A stretch of DNA of 64,000 nucleotides from DATFDN01 sp963762525 (GTDB lineage: Bacteria; Pseudomonadota; Alphaproteobacteria; Acetobacterales; Acetobacteraceae), in NCBI GenBank assembly GCA_963762525.1, contig CAVXKT010000001.1, forward strand, positions 62,001 to 126,000, read 5' to 3'. Every line of letters starts with the position of its first letter. Position 1 is the first letter of the stretch. The notes under the pieces are model-generated. The model searched no databases. It was not told the DNA's origin and saw only the letters and a list, made by a program, of their open reading frames with translations. A program made the position numbers and the translations under genes. Positions 44,853 to 54,282 of the stretch are shown here, one piece after another.

Positions 44853-46889
44853 TCATCGTCCGAAGGCGGGCCGAACTGTCGCGAGTTCGGCGAGCGGGAT
44901 ATGACAGGCGATACGATGGCCGCGAGGAGCCTCCAGCCACGGCGGCGGGTCGGTATCGCAGATGCGGCCGAGCCGGCGCGGGCACCGGTTGGCGAACCGG
45001 CACCCGGCCGCGGGCTTATCCGCGTCCACATCCCCCGCCAGCCTGACCCGCGCGGATGGCGCGCCGATGACGGGAACGGCGGAGAGCAACGCCTCGGTGT
45101 AGGGGTGGTACGGCGGGCGCAGCACATCCGCCGTCGCGCCCTCCTCGACGATCCGGCCGCGGTACATGACCGCGATCCGCTCGGCGACGTGGGAGATCAC
45201 GCCGATATCGTGACTGATGAAGAGACAGGCGACGCCAAGCTGCTCGCGCAGATCGCCCAGCAAGTTCAGAACCGCTGCCTGGACCGACACGTCGAGAGCG
45301 GAGACGGCTTCGTCGGCGACGATGAAATCGGGCGCCGTGGCAAGCGCGCGGGCGATGCCGACACGCTGCTTCTCGCCGCCCGAAAGCTGATGCGGATAGC
45401 GTCTGCGATAGTCGGCGGGGAGGCGGACCAGTTCGAGCAGGCGATCGATCGCCCGGGCGGTCGCGCGCGTGTCGCGCGTGATGGCGAAGCGCTGCAACGG
45501 GCGGCGCAGGATCGTCTCCACCGTCTGCCGTGGATTGAGCGAAGTATCGGGATTTTGAAAGACGATCTGGGCGCGGCGGCGGAATTCCGACGACGGCCGA
45601 TCGGGAACGTCAACGCCGTCAAACCGCAGCGCGCCGGAGTCCGAGGAAATGAGGCGGAGCAGCAGCCGCCCCAGGGTCGATTTGCCGCAACCTGATTCGC
45701 CCACCAGTCCGAGCGTCTCGCCGCGCGCGATCGCGAGCGAAACGCCATCGACGGCGCATACCGCCTGCTCGCGTCCGAGCAGGCGCTCGAACATCCCGCC
45801 GATGCGGAAGCTTCGACGCAGTTCGAAGGTCTCGAACAGCGCGCCGGCGGCCGGCGGCGCGCGTGGTGGCGGCATCGCGGCGGGTTCTCGGTCGGGTTGA
45901 GGCCGGCCGGCGATCGCCTCGGCGAGGCGGCAGCGGACCAGATGCGAAGCGTCGGTCCCGGCGGGCGCCATCTCCTGCGGCCGAGAACACGCCCCCTCCG
46001 CGAAGGTGCAGCGCGGGCGGAAGTTGCAGCCTTGCTCCGGCCGGGTCAGGTCGGGGAGATTGCCCGGGATCGGCACCAGCCGGCCCGGATGCGGACCGGG
46101 GCGCGGCAGGGCGCCGAGCAGGCCGCGCGTGTACGGGTGACGCGGCGTGCGAAGCAGCGACGAAGCCGGTCCGCTTTCGAGAACCCGGCCGGCATAGAGC
46201 ACGCTTACCCGATCGCAGATTCGATCGACCAGCGCGAGATTGTGGCTGACCAGCAGCATCGTCAGCCCGCGTCTGGAGCGCAATGTCTCCAACAGGTCGA
46301 GGATCTGCGCCTCGATGGTCACATCGAGGGCGGTCGTCGGCTCATCGAGCAGCAGCAGATCGGGCTCGGCGGCCAGCGCGGTGGCGATCATCACCCGCTG
46401 CTTCATGCCGCCGGAGAGTTGATGGGGATAGGCACGCATGACGCGCGCCGGACCGGCAATTCCCATCTCCGCCAGCAGGGCGGTCGCACGCACGAACGCC
46501 TCGCCGCGCGGCAGCCGGCGATGCACGAGCATCGGCTCGGCGACCTGAAGCCCGACCGGTAACGCCGGGTTCAGCGCCGAGGACGGGTCCTGAAACACGA
46601 CGCCGATGCGGCGTCCGCGCGCCGCGCCGGGGTTACGCAGCAAGTCGAGCCCATCGAAATCCATCGCATCGGCCCGCACGGCCGCACCCTCGTCGAGCAA
46701 CCCGAGCAGCGCCAGCACGACGGTGGACTTTCCCGAGCCGGACTCGCCGACAAGCCCCAGCGCCCGGCCGCGCGGGATGGCAAGCCGGACGTCGTCGAGC
46801 GCCCGCACCCGCCCGCGCGCCGTCGCGTAATCCACGCGCAAGCCCTCGACGCGCAACACCGGCGCCGCCGGTATGGCGGCCTCACCCAT
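44853..46889 (-). CDS. Fused double ABC ATPase of a dipeptide/oligopeptide importer (DppD-DppF)
   Basis: 678 residues with two complete ABC modules joined in one chain. Module 1 (about 10-330) has Walker A GLVGESGSGKSTVVLAL, Q-loop VVFQDPSSALNP, signature PHQLSGGMKQRVMIA and Walker B LLLLDEPTTALD. Module 2 has GLVGESGCGKSTLGRLL, IVFQNPDTSLNP, PHQLSGGEKQRVGIA and FIVADEAVSALD. Each ends with the oligopeptide-transporter cysteine tail (CNFRPRCTFAEGAC; CRFANRCPRR). ATG 46889 overlaps the dppC stop; a start at 46916 would add nine residues. It powers the permeases encoded just upstream. Confidence 0.94.
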   Translation of the reverse strand: MGEAAIPAAPVLRVEGLRVDYATARGRVRALDDVRLAIPRGRALGLVGESGSGKSTVVLALLGLLDEGAAVRADAMDFDGLDLLRNPGAARGRRIGVVFQDPSSALNPALPVGLQVAEPMLVHRRLPRGEAFVRATALLAEMGIAGPARVMRAYPHQLSGGMKQRVMIATALAAEPDLLLLDEPTTALDVTIEAQILDLLETLRSRRGLTMLLVSHNLALVDRICDRVSVLYAGRVLESGPASSLLRTPRHPYTRGLLGALPRPGPHPGRLVPIPGNLPDLTRPEQGCNFRPRCTFAEGACSRPQEMAPAGTDASHLVRCRLAEAIAGRPQPDREPAAMPPPRAPPAAGALFETFELRRSFRIGGMFERLLGREQAVCAVDGVSLAIARGETLGLVGESGCGKSTLGRLLLRLISSDSGALRFDGVDVPDRPSSEFRRRAQIVFQNPDTSLNPRQTVETILRRPLQRFAITRDTRATARAIDRLLELVRLPADYRRRYPHQLSGGEKQRVGIARALATAPDFIVADEAVSALDVSVQAAVLNLLGDLREQLGVACLFISHDIGVISHVAERIAVMYRGRIVEEGATADVLRPPYHPYTEALLSAVPVIGAPSARVRLAGDVDADKPAAGCRFANRCPRRLGRICDTDPPPWLEAPRGHRIACHIPLAELATVRPAFGR

Positions 46890-47724
46890 CTCCACGGCCG
46901 CGCAATCGCGGATCAAGCGCCTCGCGCAGCCCCTCGCCGAACAGGTTGACCGAGACCAGGAGAGCGCAAAGGCAAAGCCCCGGGGCGAGGCCGATCCAGG
47001 GCGCGCGGTCGATGAACTGCCGGCTTTCGGCGATCATCAGTCCCCACTCGCTGCTCGGCGGCTGGGGTCCGAGGCCGAGAAAGGAGAGCGAGGACCCCAG
47101 CAGGATGGCGAAGGTGACGCGCAACCCGCCCTCGACGATGATCGGCGGCCAGGTGTTGGGCAGGATCTCGCGGGCAAGAATCGAAATCGCGCCTTCGCCG
47201 CGGGCGCGCGCCGCCTGCACGAAATCCTCCTCCAGCAACCCGAGCGCGACCGCCCGGGTAAGCCGGGTGAGAATGGGACCGTACACGAGCCCGACGGCGA
47301 CGATCGTCTTCCACAGGCTCGGCGGCGTGACCGCCAGGATCAGCAGACCGAGCAGGATCGGCGGCAGCGAAATCAGAAGATCGACACTCCGCATGATGAC
47401 CGCATCGACGGCGCCGCGGTGGAAAGCCGCGAGCAGCCCGAGCGGCACCCCGAGAACCAAACTGATCGCCATCGCGCCGAAGCCCATGACGAGCGAATAA
47501 CCGGCGCCGGCCAGCACCCGGGAGAAGACATCGCGGCCGAATTCGTCGGTGCCGAACGGATGCGCGAACGACGGCGGCTGAAAACGCAGCCGCACGGCGA
47601 ACGCTGCCGGGTCGAAGGGCGTGAACCGGCTCCCGATCAGGGCCACGATCACGAACGCCGCGACGACGCCGGCACCGAGGCATAAGGCGCGGGGCATCCG
47701 CCGCCCGACCACGGTCGCACTCAC
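46882..47724 (-). CDS. DppC-type ABC transporter permease
   Basis: 280 residues from GTG 47724, which overlaps the dppB stop (GTGA). It has an N-terminal helix followed by the extracytoplasmic start RFQPPSFAHPFGTDEFGRDV, characteristic of DppC/OppC permeases, and the EAA loop region VQAARARGEGAISILAREIL facing the ATPase. Six membrane helices are expected. The C-terminal FGEGLREALDPRLRGRGDG is typical. With DppB it forms the inner-membrane channel. Confidence 0.93.
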   Translation of the reverse strand: MSATVVGRRMPRALCLGAGVVAAFVIVALIGSRFTPFDPAAFAVRLRFQPPSFAHPFGTDEFGRDVFSRVLAGAGYSLVMGFGAMAISLVLGVPLGLLAAFHRGAVDAVIMRSVDLLISLPPILLGLLILAVTPPSLWKTIVAVGLVYGPILTRLTRAVALGLLEEDFVQAARARGEGAISILAREILPNTWPPIIVEGGLRVTFAILLGSSLSFLGLGPQPPSSEWGLMIAESRQFIDRAPWIGLAPGLCLCALLVSVNLFGEGLREALDPRLRGRGDG

Positions 47725-48680
47725 GCCGCGCCGCGTGCGTAGCGGATGCGCGGGTTGAGCAGCGCGTAGCCGACATCGGCAAGCAGGTTCGCGAAGGCGT
47801 AGATAGCGGTCAGGATCAACATGCCGGCTTGCAGCATCGGCAGATCGCGATGCTCGATTGCGAACACCAGCAGCCGGCCGAGACCCGGAAACGCAAATAC
47901 GGTCTCGACCACCACGATGCCGCCGATCAGAATGCCGGCGTCGATCGCCAGAATGGTTATGGCGGGCGGCAGCGCATTGCGCAGCGCGTGGCGGCGCAGC
48001 ACCAGCCGGTTCGGAAGCCCCTTCGCGCGAGCGGCCAGGATGTACCGGCTCTGCAGCACTTCCAGCATCGAAGCGCGTGTCAATCGCGACACATGGGCGG
48101 TGAGCCCGAGCGTGAGCACGGCGACCGGCAGGACCAGATGTGCCAGCCAGCCGCCGACACCCGCTTCCGCGATCGGCGCGTAGCCGGTGGCGGGCAGCCA
48201 ATGAAGCCGGGAGGCAAACAGCAGAATCGCCAGAATCGCCCAAAAGAAGTCGGGGACGGCGATGAACAGGAATTGGGCAAGCGCCAGCCCGCGATCGGCC
48301 GCTTGCCCCTTATGGGTGGCGGCGTACATGCCGAGACCGATCCCGATCAGCGCCACCAGCACGAAGCTGAGCCCGGCCAGAATGGCGGAACGACCGAGCG
48401 CGTCGAGAATGACCGGCCCCGCCGGCCGGTCCATGCTCAGCGATTGGCCGAGATTGCCGTGCAGCACCTCGCGCAGCCAACGCCAATACTGAAGCGGCAT
48501 CGGCGCGTTCAGCCCGAGTTTGGCTTGCAGCACGGCGACCGCATCGGCAGTCGCATACTCGCCGAGGATCGCGTAGGCGACATTCCCTGGCAGGACGTGG
48601 ACGACGGCGAAAATCAGCACCGACATCGCCCAGACGACCGCGATCGCAGCGAGCAGCCGGCGGCCCACGAACAGCATCAT
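47721..48680 (-). CDS. DppB-type ABC transporter permease
   Basis: 319 residues. The N-terminal helix (LLAAIAVVWAMSVLIFAVVH) is followed by the family motif VLPGNVAYAILGEYATADAV, then QLGLN-like KLGLNAPMPLQYWRWL and GNLGQSLSMDRPAGPVI. The EAA loop is YILAARAKGLPNRLVLRRHA, and the C-terminal helix pair ends DVGYALLNPRIRY. It should be co-transcribed with the binding protein upstream (23-base gap) and dppC downstream. Confidence 0.93.
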   Translation of the reverse strand: MMLFVGRRLLAAIAVVWAMSVLIFAVVHVLPGNVAYAILGEYATADAVAVLQAKLGLNAPMPLQYWRWLREVLHGNLGQSLSMDRPAGPVILDALGRSAILAGLSFVLVALIGIGLGMYAATHKGQAADRGLALAQFLFIAVPDFFWAILAILLFASRLHWLPATGYAPIAEAGVGGWLAHLVLPVAVLTLGLTAHVSRLTRASMLEVLQSRYILAARAKGLPNRLVLRRHALRNALPPAITILAIDAGILIGGIVVVETVFAFPGLGRLLVFAIEHRDLPMLQAGMLILTAIYAFANLLADVGYALLNPRIRYARGAA

Positions 48681-48703
48681 CGCCGCGAACCCGCCCGCTC
48701 GCC

Positions 48704-50200
48704 TCAGGATAGCGTCGCGCGGGTGAGATCGAACCAGCGCATCGGGTGCGTCTCTACATTCCGCACGTTCTTGCGGTACGCGCAGGCGAAGTTGACCGCA
48801 TAGGCGAACAATCCGGGCGGATCGTCGAACACACCGTGCTGCAAGGCGATGTACTCGACCCTCTGCTTCGCCGGATCGCCGGTGAGGCGCGCCGCGTCCA
48901 GCGCCCGATCCGCCGCCGGGTTGCTGTAGTGCCAGAGCCTCGCGTTCCAGCTGCCCTTCGAATGCAGGAACGGATAGGTGCTGGTGTCGATCGTCGGGCG
49001 CGCGAAGTAGCCGTCGATATAGAGCGGCGCCTTCCCGGCGACCTCGGCATCGTAGCTGGAGAACGGCACGCGCTGAATTTGCAGATCGAAGCCGGCCGGC
49101 GCCAGAAGCTGTTGCAGGGTAACGCCGAGGCGCTCGCGCACCGGGCGGCCGACCGGCACGATGATCGGGATCCGCAATCCATCGGTATGCCCGGCCTCGG
49201 CAAGCAGCTTACGCGCCGCCGCCGGGTCCGCCGCGCCAAGCTCGATGTCCTTGGCGTAGAAGGCATGCCCGGGCGGGATCGGGCTGATCGTCGGAGCGCC
49301 CTGACCGAACAAGGTGAGTTCCACGATATCGCGGCGATCAAGACCGACGTTGAAGGCCCGGCGGACGCGCACATCGTTGAAGGGCGGGGTCTGGTTGTTC
49401 ATGATCGCCGCGTCCCAGGACGCGGTCGGCACGCTGTCGACGCGCAGATCTGCGCGGCCCCCGAGCGCCTTCACCTGTTCCAGCGGCAGGTCCCAGAGGA
49501 TGTCGATGTCGCCCGCCTCCAGCGCCGAGACCTTAACGCTCATCTCCGGTATGATTCGCAGCTCAACGCCGTCCAGCCTTGGCAGACCGTCCTCGAAGTA
49601 GTGGGGGTTCCTCGCCAGCACCATGCGATCGCCCGGCGTGTAGCTTCGGAACATGAACGGGCCGGTTCCGACCGGATGCGTGCTGAGCTGCGCGACCAGG
49701 TCGCGCGGCGGAATCTTGACCTGACGGTCGGAGAGAATGTCGGCGAAGCCCCCGTAAGGAAACGCGAGATCAAACACGACCGTGTATGGATCGGCGGCGC
49801 TCACGCGGTCGATCATCGTGTAGTTGCTGCGCGCGGGAGCGCTGTTGGCGGGATCAAGCAGACGCCGGAAGAACGCCACGACGTCGTCGGCGACCAGCTC
49901 GCGACCATTGTGAAACCGGACCCCGCGACGGAGCGGAAAGGTCCAGCGCTTGAGGTCGTCGCCATACTTCCAGCTCGCGGCCAAATCCGGAACGACGCTC
50001 AAATCCTCGCGCATCCGCGTAAGGCCGTTGAAGACCAGATTATCGTAGATGTACTCGTCCCCGATGGTGGTCATCATCGGGTCCAGCCGGGTCGGTGAGG
50101 CACCGACGCCGATGCGCAAAACCATCTCGGCGGCGGAGCTTGCGCGGGCGCCGGCGGCGATAAGCGCGCTCCCCAGCACCGCTCGACGACTGAGTTCCAT
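48704..50200 (-). CDS. ABC transporter substrate-binding protein, peptide/nickel family (SBP_bac_5)
   Basis: 498 residues. The N-terminus MELSRRAVLGSALIAAGARA is a Tat-like signal (SRRAVLGS). Family segments are YDNLVFNGLTRMREDLSVVP, RWTFPLRRGVRFHNGRELVA, HPVGTGPFMFRSYTPGDRMV and PFNDVRVRRAFNVGLDRRDI. It captures the ligand in the periplasm for the DppBC-DF importer. The actual ligand cannot be read from sequence; neighbouring hydrolases suggest a peptide- or amide-like compound. It starts 99 bases from the divergent amidohydrolase. Confidence 0.93.
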   Translation of the reverse strand: MELSRRAVLGSALIAAGARASSAAEMVLRIGVGASPTRLDPMMTTIGDEYIYDNLVFNGLTRMREDLSVVPDLAASWKYGDDLKRWTFPLRRGVRFHNGRELVADDVVAFFRRLLDPANSAPARSNYTMIDRVSAADPYTVVFDLAFPYGGFADILSDRQVKIPPRDLVAQLSTHPVGTGPFMFRSYTPGDRMVLARNPHYFEDGLPRLDGVELRIIPEMSVKVSALEAGDIDILWDLPLEQVKALGGRADLRVDSVPTASWDAAIMNNQTPPFNDVRVRRAFNVGLDRRDIVELTLFGQGAPTISPIPPGHAFYAKDIELGAADPAAARKLLAEAGHTDGLRIPIIVPVGRPVRERLGVTLQQLLAPAGFDLQIQRVPFSSYDAEVAGKAPLYIDGYFARPTIDTSTYPFLHSKGSWNARLWHYSNPAADRALDAARLTGDPAKQRVEYIALQHGVFDDPPGLFAYAVNFACAYRKNVRNVETHPMRWFDLTRATLS

Positions 50201-50299
50201 CCGCAGCCCCCCGGAGGTCGGTTTGCCCACCCCGTTTGGTCCCGAGTATGTCACTCTCATCGACACGCCGTCCAGGTCGCAGCCCATGATCGCACCCTC

Positions 50300-51703
50300 A
50301 TGCCGTCTCTGGTGATCCGGACTTCCTGGACGATCGCTTGGCGGGGTGGCCGCCATGTGCCGCTGCCGGCGCACGCGATCGTGGTGGAGGGCGGGCGGAT
50401 CGCCGATGTCACGCCCTCGCCGCCGGCGGATGCCCGGTTCATCGACGTGCCGGACGGCATCGCGCTTCCCGGTCTGATCAACTTGCATAACCACTCCATC
50501 AACGCGCCGCTGTTTCGCGGCATCGTCGATGACCTGCCGCGCGACGCCGTCGGCGAGAGCAAGGTCTATTCGATGCTCATGCCGATCGGCAGTCTTGCCG
50601 CCGAGATCCTCGATGCGGACGCCATGCGCGCCGCCATGGCCCTTGGGCTGCTGGAGGTGCTGCGGAGCGGCGCCACCACCCTGGTGGATCAGTTTCGTCC
50701 GCCCGGGGCGGCGGTCCTCGACCTGGCGCGCGACTGGGGACTGCGCCTTTATGCCGCGCCGTATCTGTTCTCCTCGGCCGGCACCGCGGGCGATCCGAGC
50801 GTGGAGCGTGCCGCTGCGGGAAGTCCCCGGGGCGAGCACGCCATCGCGGCCTTCCAAGGGATGTTCGACAACCACGACCAGGGCGAGCGCGGCCTGATCC
50901 GTGTCATTCTCGGACCCCACGCGGCGGACTCGTGCGATCCCGGGCTGTTGCGGGCGGCGGATCGCATTTCCAAGGAGCGCGGAATCCTGCTGACCACGCA
51001 TCTCGCGCAGAGCCGGGGCGAGGTCGAGCGCATCGCCCTCCGGCATCGGATGGGTCCGGCGGAGTACATGGAATCGGTTGGACTGCTGCGCGAGGGCGTG
51101 ATCTTCGCGCACGGCACCCACCTGACCGATGCCGAGCTTGGGCGCGTGCGCGACGGCGGCGCCGGCATCGCCAACTGCGCGAGCGTATTCCTGCGCGGCG
51201 GCAAGGCGCCATGCTTCGAGCGCTTCCGCCGCGCCGGCGTGCGCGTGGGCATCGGCACCGATGCCGAGCGCATGGACATGTTCGCGCAACTGCGCGCCAC
51301 CGGATTCGCCTCCAAACAGGCGTTCGGCACCGGCGATGCGGCAACCGCCGCCTCGCTTCTTCATGCGGCGACGGCGGGGGCGGCCGATATCCTGCGCCGG
51401 CCGGACCTCGGCCGCATCGAACCGGGAGCGATCGCCGATATCGTCCTGATCAACACCGGAGGGGCGCATTTGCAGCCGGTATGCGATCCGGTGCGCAGCC
51501 TGGTCTGGTACGCCGGTTCGGCCGACATCGACACCGTCCTGATCGCCGGCCGGCCGGTGCTGCGCGGCGGCCGTGCGATCGACCTCGACGAAGCGGCGAT
51601 CGTCCGCGAGGGCGCAACGGCGGTCCGGCGCGTGTGGGAGGAAGCCGCGCGACGCGGATTTCTTCCCCGCGACGCCGAACCGGCGGGCAGCGGTTGCCAA
51701 TGA
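50300..51703 (+). CDS. Amidohydrolase-superfamily deaminase/hydrolase (ATZ/TRZ-like)
   Basis: 467 residues. The composite beta-sandwich with LPGLINLHNHSINAPLFRG carries the first metal motif (HNH). Further ligands are in LLTTHLAQSRGEVERI and VIFAHGTHLTDAEL, and the catalytic Asp is in RVGIGTDAERMDMF. The end ADIVLINTGGAHLQPVCDPV is typical of the chlorohydrolase/cytosine-deaminase branch, which removes amino or other groups from heterocycles and guanidines. Its stop overlaps the DUF1028 start (ATGA), so the two are made together. Confidence 0.9.
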   Translation: MPSLVIRTSWTIAWRGGRHVPLPAHAIVVEGGRIADVTPSPPADARFIDVPDGIALPGLINLHNHSINAPLFRGIVDDLPRDAVGESKVYSMLMPIGSLAAEILDADAMRAAMALGLLEVLRSGATTLVDQFRPPGAAVLDLARDWGLRLYAAPYLFSSAGTAGDPSVERAAAGSPRGEHAIAAFQGMFDNHDQGERGLIRVILGPHAADSCDPGLLRAADRISKERGILLTTHLAQSRGEVERIALRHRMGPAEYMESVGLLREGVIFAHGTHLTDAELGRVRDGGAGIANCASVFLRGGKAPCFERFRRAGVRVGIGTDAERMDMFAQLRATGFASKQAFGTGDAATAASLLHAATAGAADILRRPDLGRIEPGAIADIVLINTGGAHLQPVCDPVRSLVWYAGSADIDTVLIAGRPVLRGGRAIDLDEAAIVREGATAVRRVWEEAARRGFLPRDAEPAGSGCQ

Positions 51704-52368
51704 CGTTCTCGCTGCTCGGCCGCTGCGCGCGGACGGAGATGCTGGGGGCGGTCGTGACCACCTCGGCGATCGCGGTGGGCGCGCGCTGCCTTTTCGCGCG
51801 CGCCGGGATCGGCGCCGTGCTGACGCAGCATCGAACCGATCCGCGGCTCGGGCCCATCGCGCTCGATCTGCTGGCGCGCGGCTTCGCCGCTCCCGAGGCG
51901 CTGCGCGGCGTGCTCGCCGCAACGCCGCACCGCGACTGGCGGCAGCTCGCGATCATGGATGCACGAGGCCGCATGGCGGCGTTCAGCGGCGCGCATGTTC
52001 GCCCGGAGAGCGGGGAGGCGCACGGTGCCTCCTCGATCGCCATCGCCAATATCGTGCGCTCGCCGATCGTGCCGGCGGCGATGGTCGAGGCGTTCGAGCG
52101 CGATGCCGCGCAACCCCTGGCGGATCGATTGCTGGCGGCACTGGCCGCCGGCGAGACGGCGGGGGGAGAGTTCCGGCCACTGGTCTCCGCCGCTCTGCTG
52201 ATCGTCCATCGCGAAAGCTTTCCGTATGTCGATCTTCGGGTCGATGGCCACGACCGGCCGATCGCCGCCCTGGGGAGCCTCTGGGAGGCATACCGGCCGG
52301 AGGCGGAGCAGTACGTGCTGCGCGCGACCGAACCGGAGCTTGCCGGCCCGCCCGCCTCCCAAGCATGA
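51700..52368 (+). CDS. DUF1028-family protein, probable Ntn-type hydrolase
   Basis: 222 residues beginning MTFSLLGRCARTEMLGAVVT. TSAIAVGARCLFARAGIGAV, TQHRTDPRLGPIALDLLARG and QLAIMDARGRMAAFSGAHV match the DUF1028 family well. The family is predicted to adopt an Ntn-hydrolase fold and occurs beside amidohydrolases and peptidases, but no reaction is established that I know of. Translational coupling to the amidohydrolase suggests a subunit or an immediately following amide-cleavage step. Confidence 0.85.
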   Translation: MTFSLLGRCARTEMLGAVVTTSAIAVGARCLFARAGIGAVLTQHRTDPRLGPIALDLLARGFAAPEALRGVLAATPHRDWRQLAIMDARGRMAAFSGAHVRPESGEAHGASSIAIANIVRSPIVPAAMVEAFERDAAQPLADRLLAALAAGETAGGEFRPLVSAALLIVHRESFPYVDLRVDGHDRPIAALGSLWEAYRPEAEQYVLRATEPELAGPPASQA

Positions 52369-52374
52369 CCGCGA

Positions 52375-53334
52375 TCAGACGGCTTTCGATCGATCGAAGT
52401 AGCCGGCTCGGACGGCGGCGCCGATCAGGTTGACAATGAGCCGGCCGGCGGTGATGCAGGTCAGGCGGTTCACGTCGCGCGACGGCGTGATCTCCACCAC
52501 ATCCATGCCGACCACGCGCCCTTTTCGCACCAGCCCATGAATGAGCCGGCGCGCCTGCGGAAAGGTAACGCCGCCCGGGCACGGCGCCGCCACCGCCGGG
52601 GCGATGGAGGGGTCCATCCCGTCCATATCCAACGTCAAATAGTAGCGGCCGCCATCGGGTATGCGTGCGAGCACCGCGTCGATTCCCGTTTCATCCAACT
52701 CGTAGGCGGTGATCAGCTCGGCGCCATAGCGGCGCGCCGCCGTGACCTCCTCCTCGCGTGCGCTCCCGGTGGCGCGCAGGCCGATCTGGAACATGCGCTC
52801 GACATGCGGCATTTCGGAGGCTCGGCGCATCGGACTCGAGAGGCCGTCGGAAACGCCGTTCACCTCGTCACGCCAATCGATGTGTTGATCGATCTGAACG
52901 AGCGTGATCGGACCGTGGTCCGCGTAGGCGCGCAAAACCGGGATCGGAATCGAGTGATCCCCGCCGAGCACGATGGGCAGCGCGCCGCCGGACAGCAGAT
53001 GTCGGATCACCGCCTCCGCTCTGCCGAGATGTCCGCGGGGATCGCCGACTTCGGCGATCACGTCGCCGCAGTCGAAGACGCGGACCTCTCGGCCGTCGTA
53101 GAGCGGGCCGCCGAGGTCGAAATCATACCGCTCAAGTGAGCGGACGATCCGATCGGAAGCCTCGCGCAGAGCCCGGGGGCCATTCGCCTGGTCATTGACG
53201 ATCTCGTGGAACGTGTAGGCGCTGCCGTAGGGCAGGCCGACGAACGCGATATCGGCGCCGTCCGGCAGATCCGGGGCTCGCTTGGAGAACAGGAACCCGT
53301 ATTCGGCGTTCGACGCGGGGGTGGTTAGTGCCAC
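52375..53334 (-). CDS. Ureohydrolase (agmatinase/arginase family)
   Basis: 319 residues from GTG 53334 with GGAGGAGG upstream. Manganese-binding motifs are IVLGGDHSIPIPVL, TLVQIDQHIDWRDEVNG (Gln in place of the usual Ala of DAH-D) and YLTLDMDGMDPSIAPAVAAP. The FHEIVNDQANGPRALREAS loop is the substrate-side segment of agmatinase-like enzymes. These enzymes release urea from agmatine or other guanidino acids. It is the last gene of the leftward unit with the NodB deacetylase and SDR. Confidence 0.9.
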   Translation of the reverse strand: MALTTPASNAEYGFLFSKRAPDLPDGADIAFVGLPYGSAYTFHEIVNDQANGPRALREASDRIVRSLERYDFDLGGPLYDGREVRVFDCGDVIAEVGDPRGHLGRAEAVIRHLLSGGALPIVLGGDHSIPIPVLRAYADHGPITLVQIDQHIDWRDEVNGVSDGLSSPMRRASEMPHVERMFQIGLRATGSAREEEVTAARRYGAELITAYELDETGIDAVLARIPDGGRYYLTLDMDGMDPSIAPAVAAPCPGGVTFPQARRLIHGLVRKGRVVGMDVVEITPSRDVNRLTCITAGRLIVNLIGAAVRAGYFDRSKAV

Positions 53335-53358
53335 ATCCTCCTCCCTGCGGCTCAGCCC

Positions 53359-54273
53359 TCACGTCACGGGATCGCGCTCGGCGTTCAGGCACCATTTCGC
53401 CACTTGTGCGTGCGTTCCGAACCAGCAATCGCCGCACGCCTTCATGTGCGCGATCAACCGCGCCAGAAGCGGCAGCCGGCTGCGATGGCCGATGATGTGC
53501 GGGTGCATGGTCAGCAAAAAGAGGCCGCCCTCCTCGCGCGCGCCGTCGAACTCGGCGCGGAAGATCTCCTCCACGGCGGAGGGCGGCGTGTAAGGCCTGA
53601 GGCCGGAGAAGCGGACCATGTTGAAATAAACCGCATCGTCGCGAATCCACTCCGGCGGCAGCTCGACGATGCCGGTGTTCTCGCCGTCGGCGGTGAGCTC
53701 ATAGGGATCGTCGTCCGCCATCAGGCTGCTGTCGTAAAGGAGGCCCATTTCGCGGATGATGCGCAGGGTGTTGACCGAGAAATCCCAGCTTGCGGTGCGC
53801 ATCCCGACCGGCGCCCGCCCGCTCAACTTTGCCAGCACCTCGGCCGCGCGCAGGCTGAGATCGCGTTCGGCCTCATAGGGCAGATCGGTGTTCTTCTCGT
53901 GAATCCAGGAGTGGATGCCGATCTCGTGGCCGTCGCCGGCAACCGCGCGCACTTCCTCCGGATGCAGCAGCGCCGAAACCGCGGGATAGAAGAACGAGGC
54001 CGCGATCGATTCCCGCTCCAGCAGGCGGCGGATGCGCGGCATTCCCTGGCGATTGCCGTACTGGCCCTCGCTGATCCGCATCGGGCTTTCGTCGGCATCG
54101 CGGAGCGGGATCGTCTCATGGTCGGCGTCAAACGACAGCGCCACCGCGCAGCGTGCGCCCTCCGGCCAATGCGCCGGCCGCAGGCTGCGTCCCGCGCGTG
54201 CGCGGCCGACGATGCGGCGCCAGACCGGCTCCTCCCAGCGCCACGGTTCGCCTTGCGGGTGCCTCGTGTCCAT
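53359..54273 (-). CDS. Polysaccharide deacetylase (NodB/PuuE-like)
   Basis: 304 residues with the NodB homology domain: catalytic Asp and metal Asp in VALSFDADHETIPL, metal histidines in GHEIGIHSWIHEKN, MRTASWDFSVNTLRIIREMG, and a late LLTMHPHIIGHRSRLPLL. The long N-terminal extension, the YGNRQGMPRIRRLLERESIA block and HPHIIGHR fit the cytoplasmic PuuE/HpPgdA branch, including allantoinase-type or cyclic-imidase-type amidases, rather than secreted chitin deacetylases. No signal peptide is present. In this cluster a small cyclic amide is the likelier substrate. Confidence 0.87.
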   Translation of the reverse strand: MDTRHPQGEPWRWEEPVWRRIVGRARAGRSLRPAHWPEGARCAVALSFDADHETIPLRDADESPMRISEGQYGNRQGMPRIRRLLERESIAASFFYPAVSALLHPEEVRAVAGDGHEIGIHSWIHEKNTDLPYEAERDLSLRAAEVLAKLSGRAPVGMRTASWDFSVNTLRIIREMGLLYDSSLMADDDPYELTADGENTGIVELPPEWIRDDAVYFNMVRFSGLRPYTPPSAVEEIFRAEFDGAREEGGLFLLTMHPHIIGHRSRLPLLARLIAHMKACGDCWFGTHAQVAKWCLNAERDPVT

Positions 54274-54282
54274 CCCGACCTC

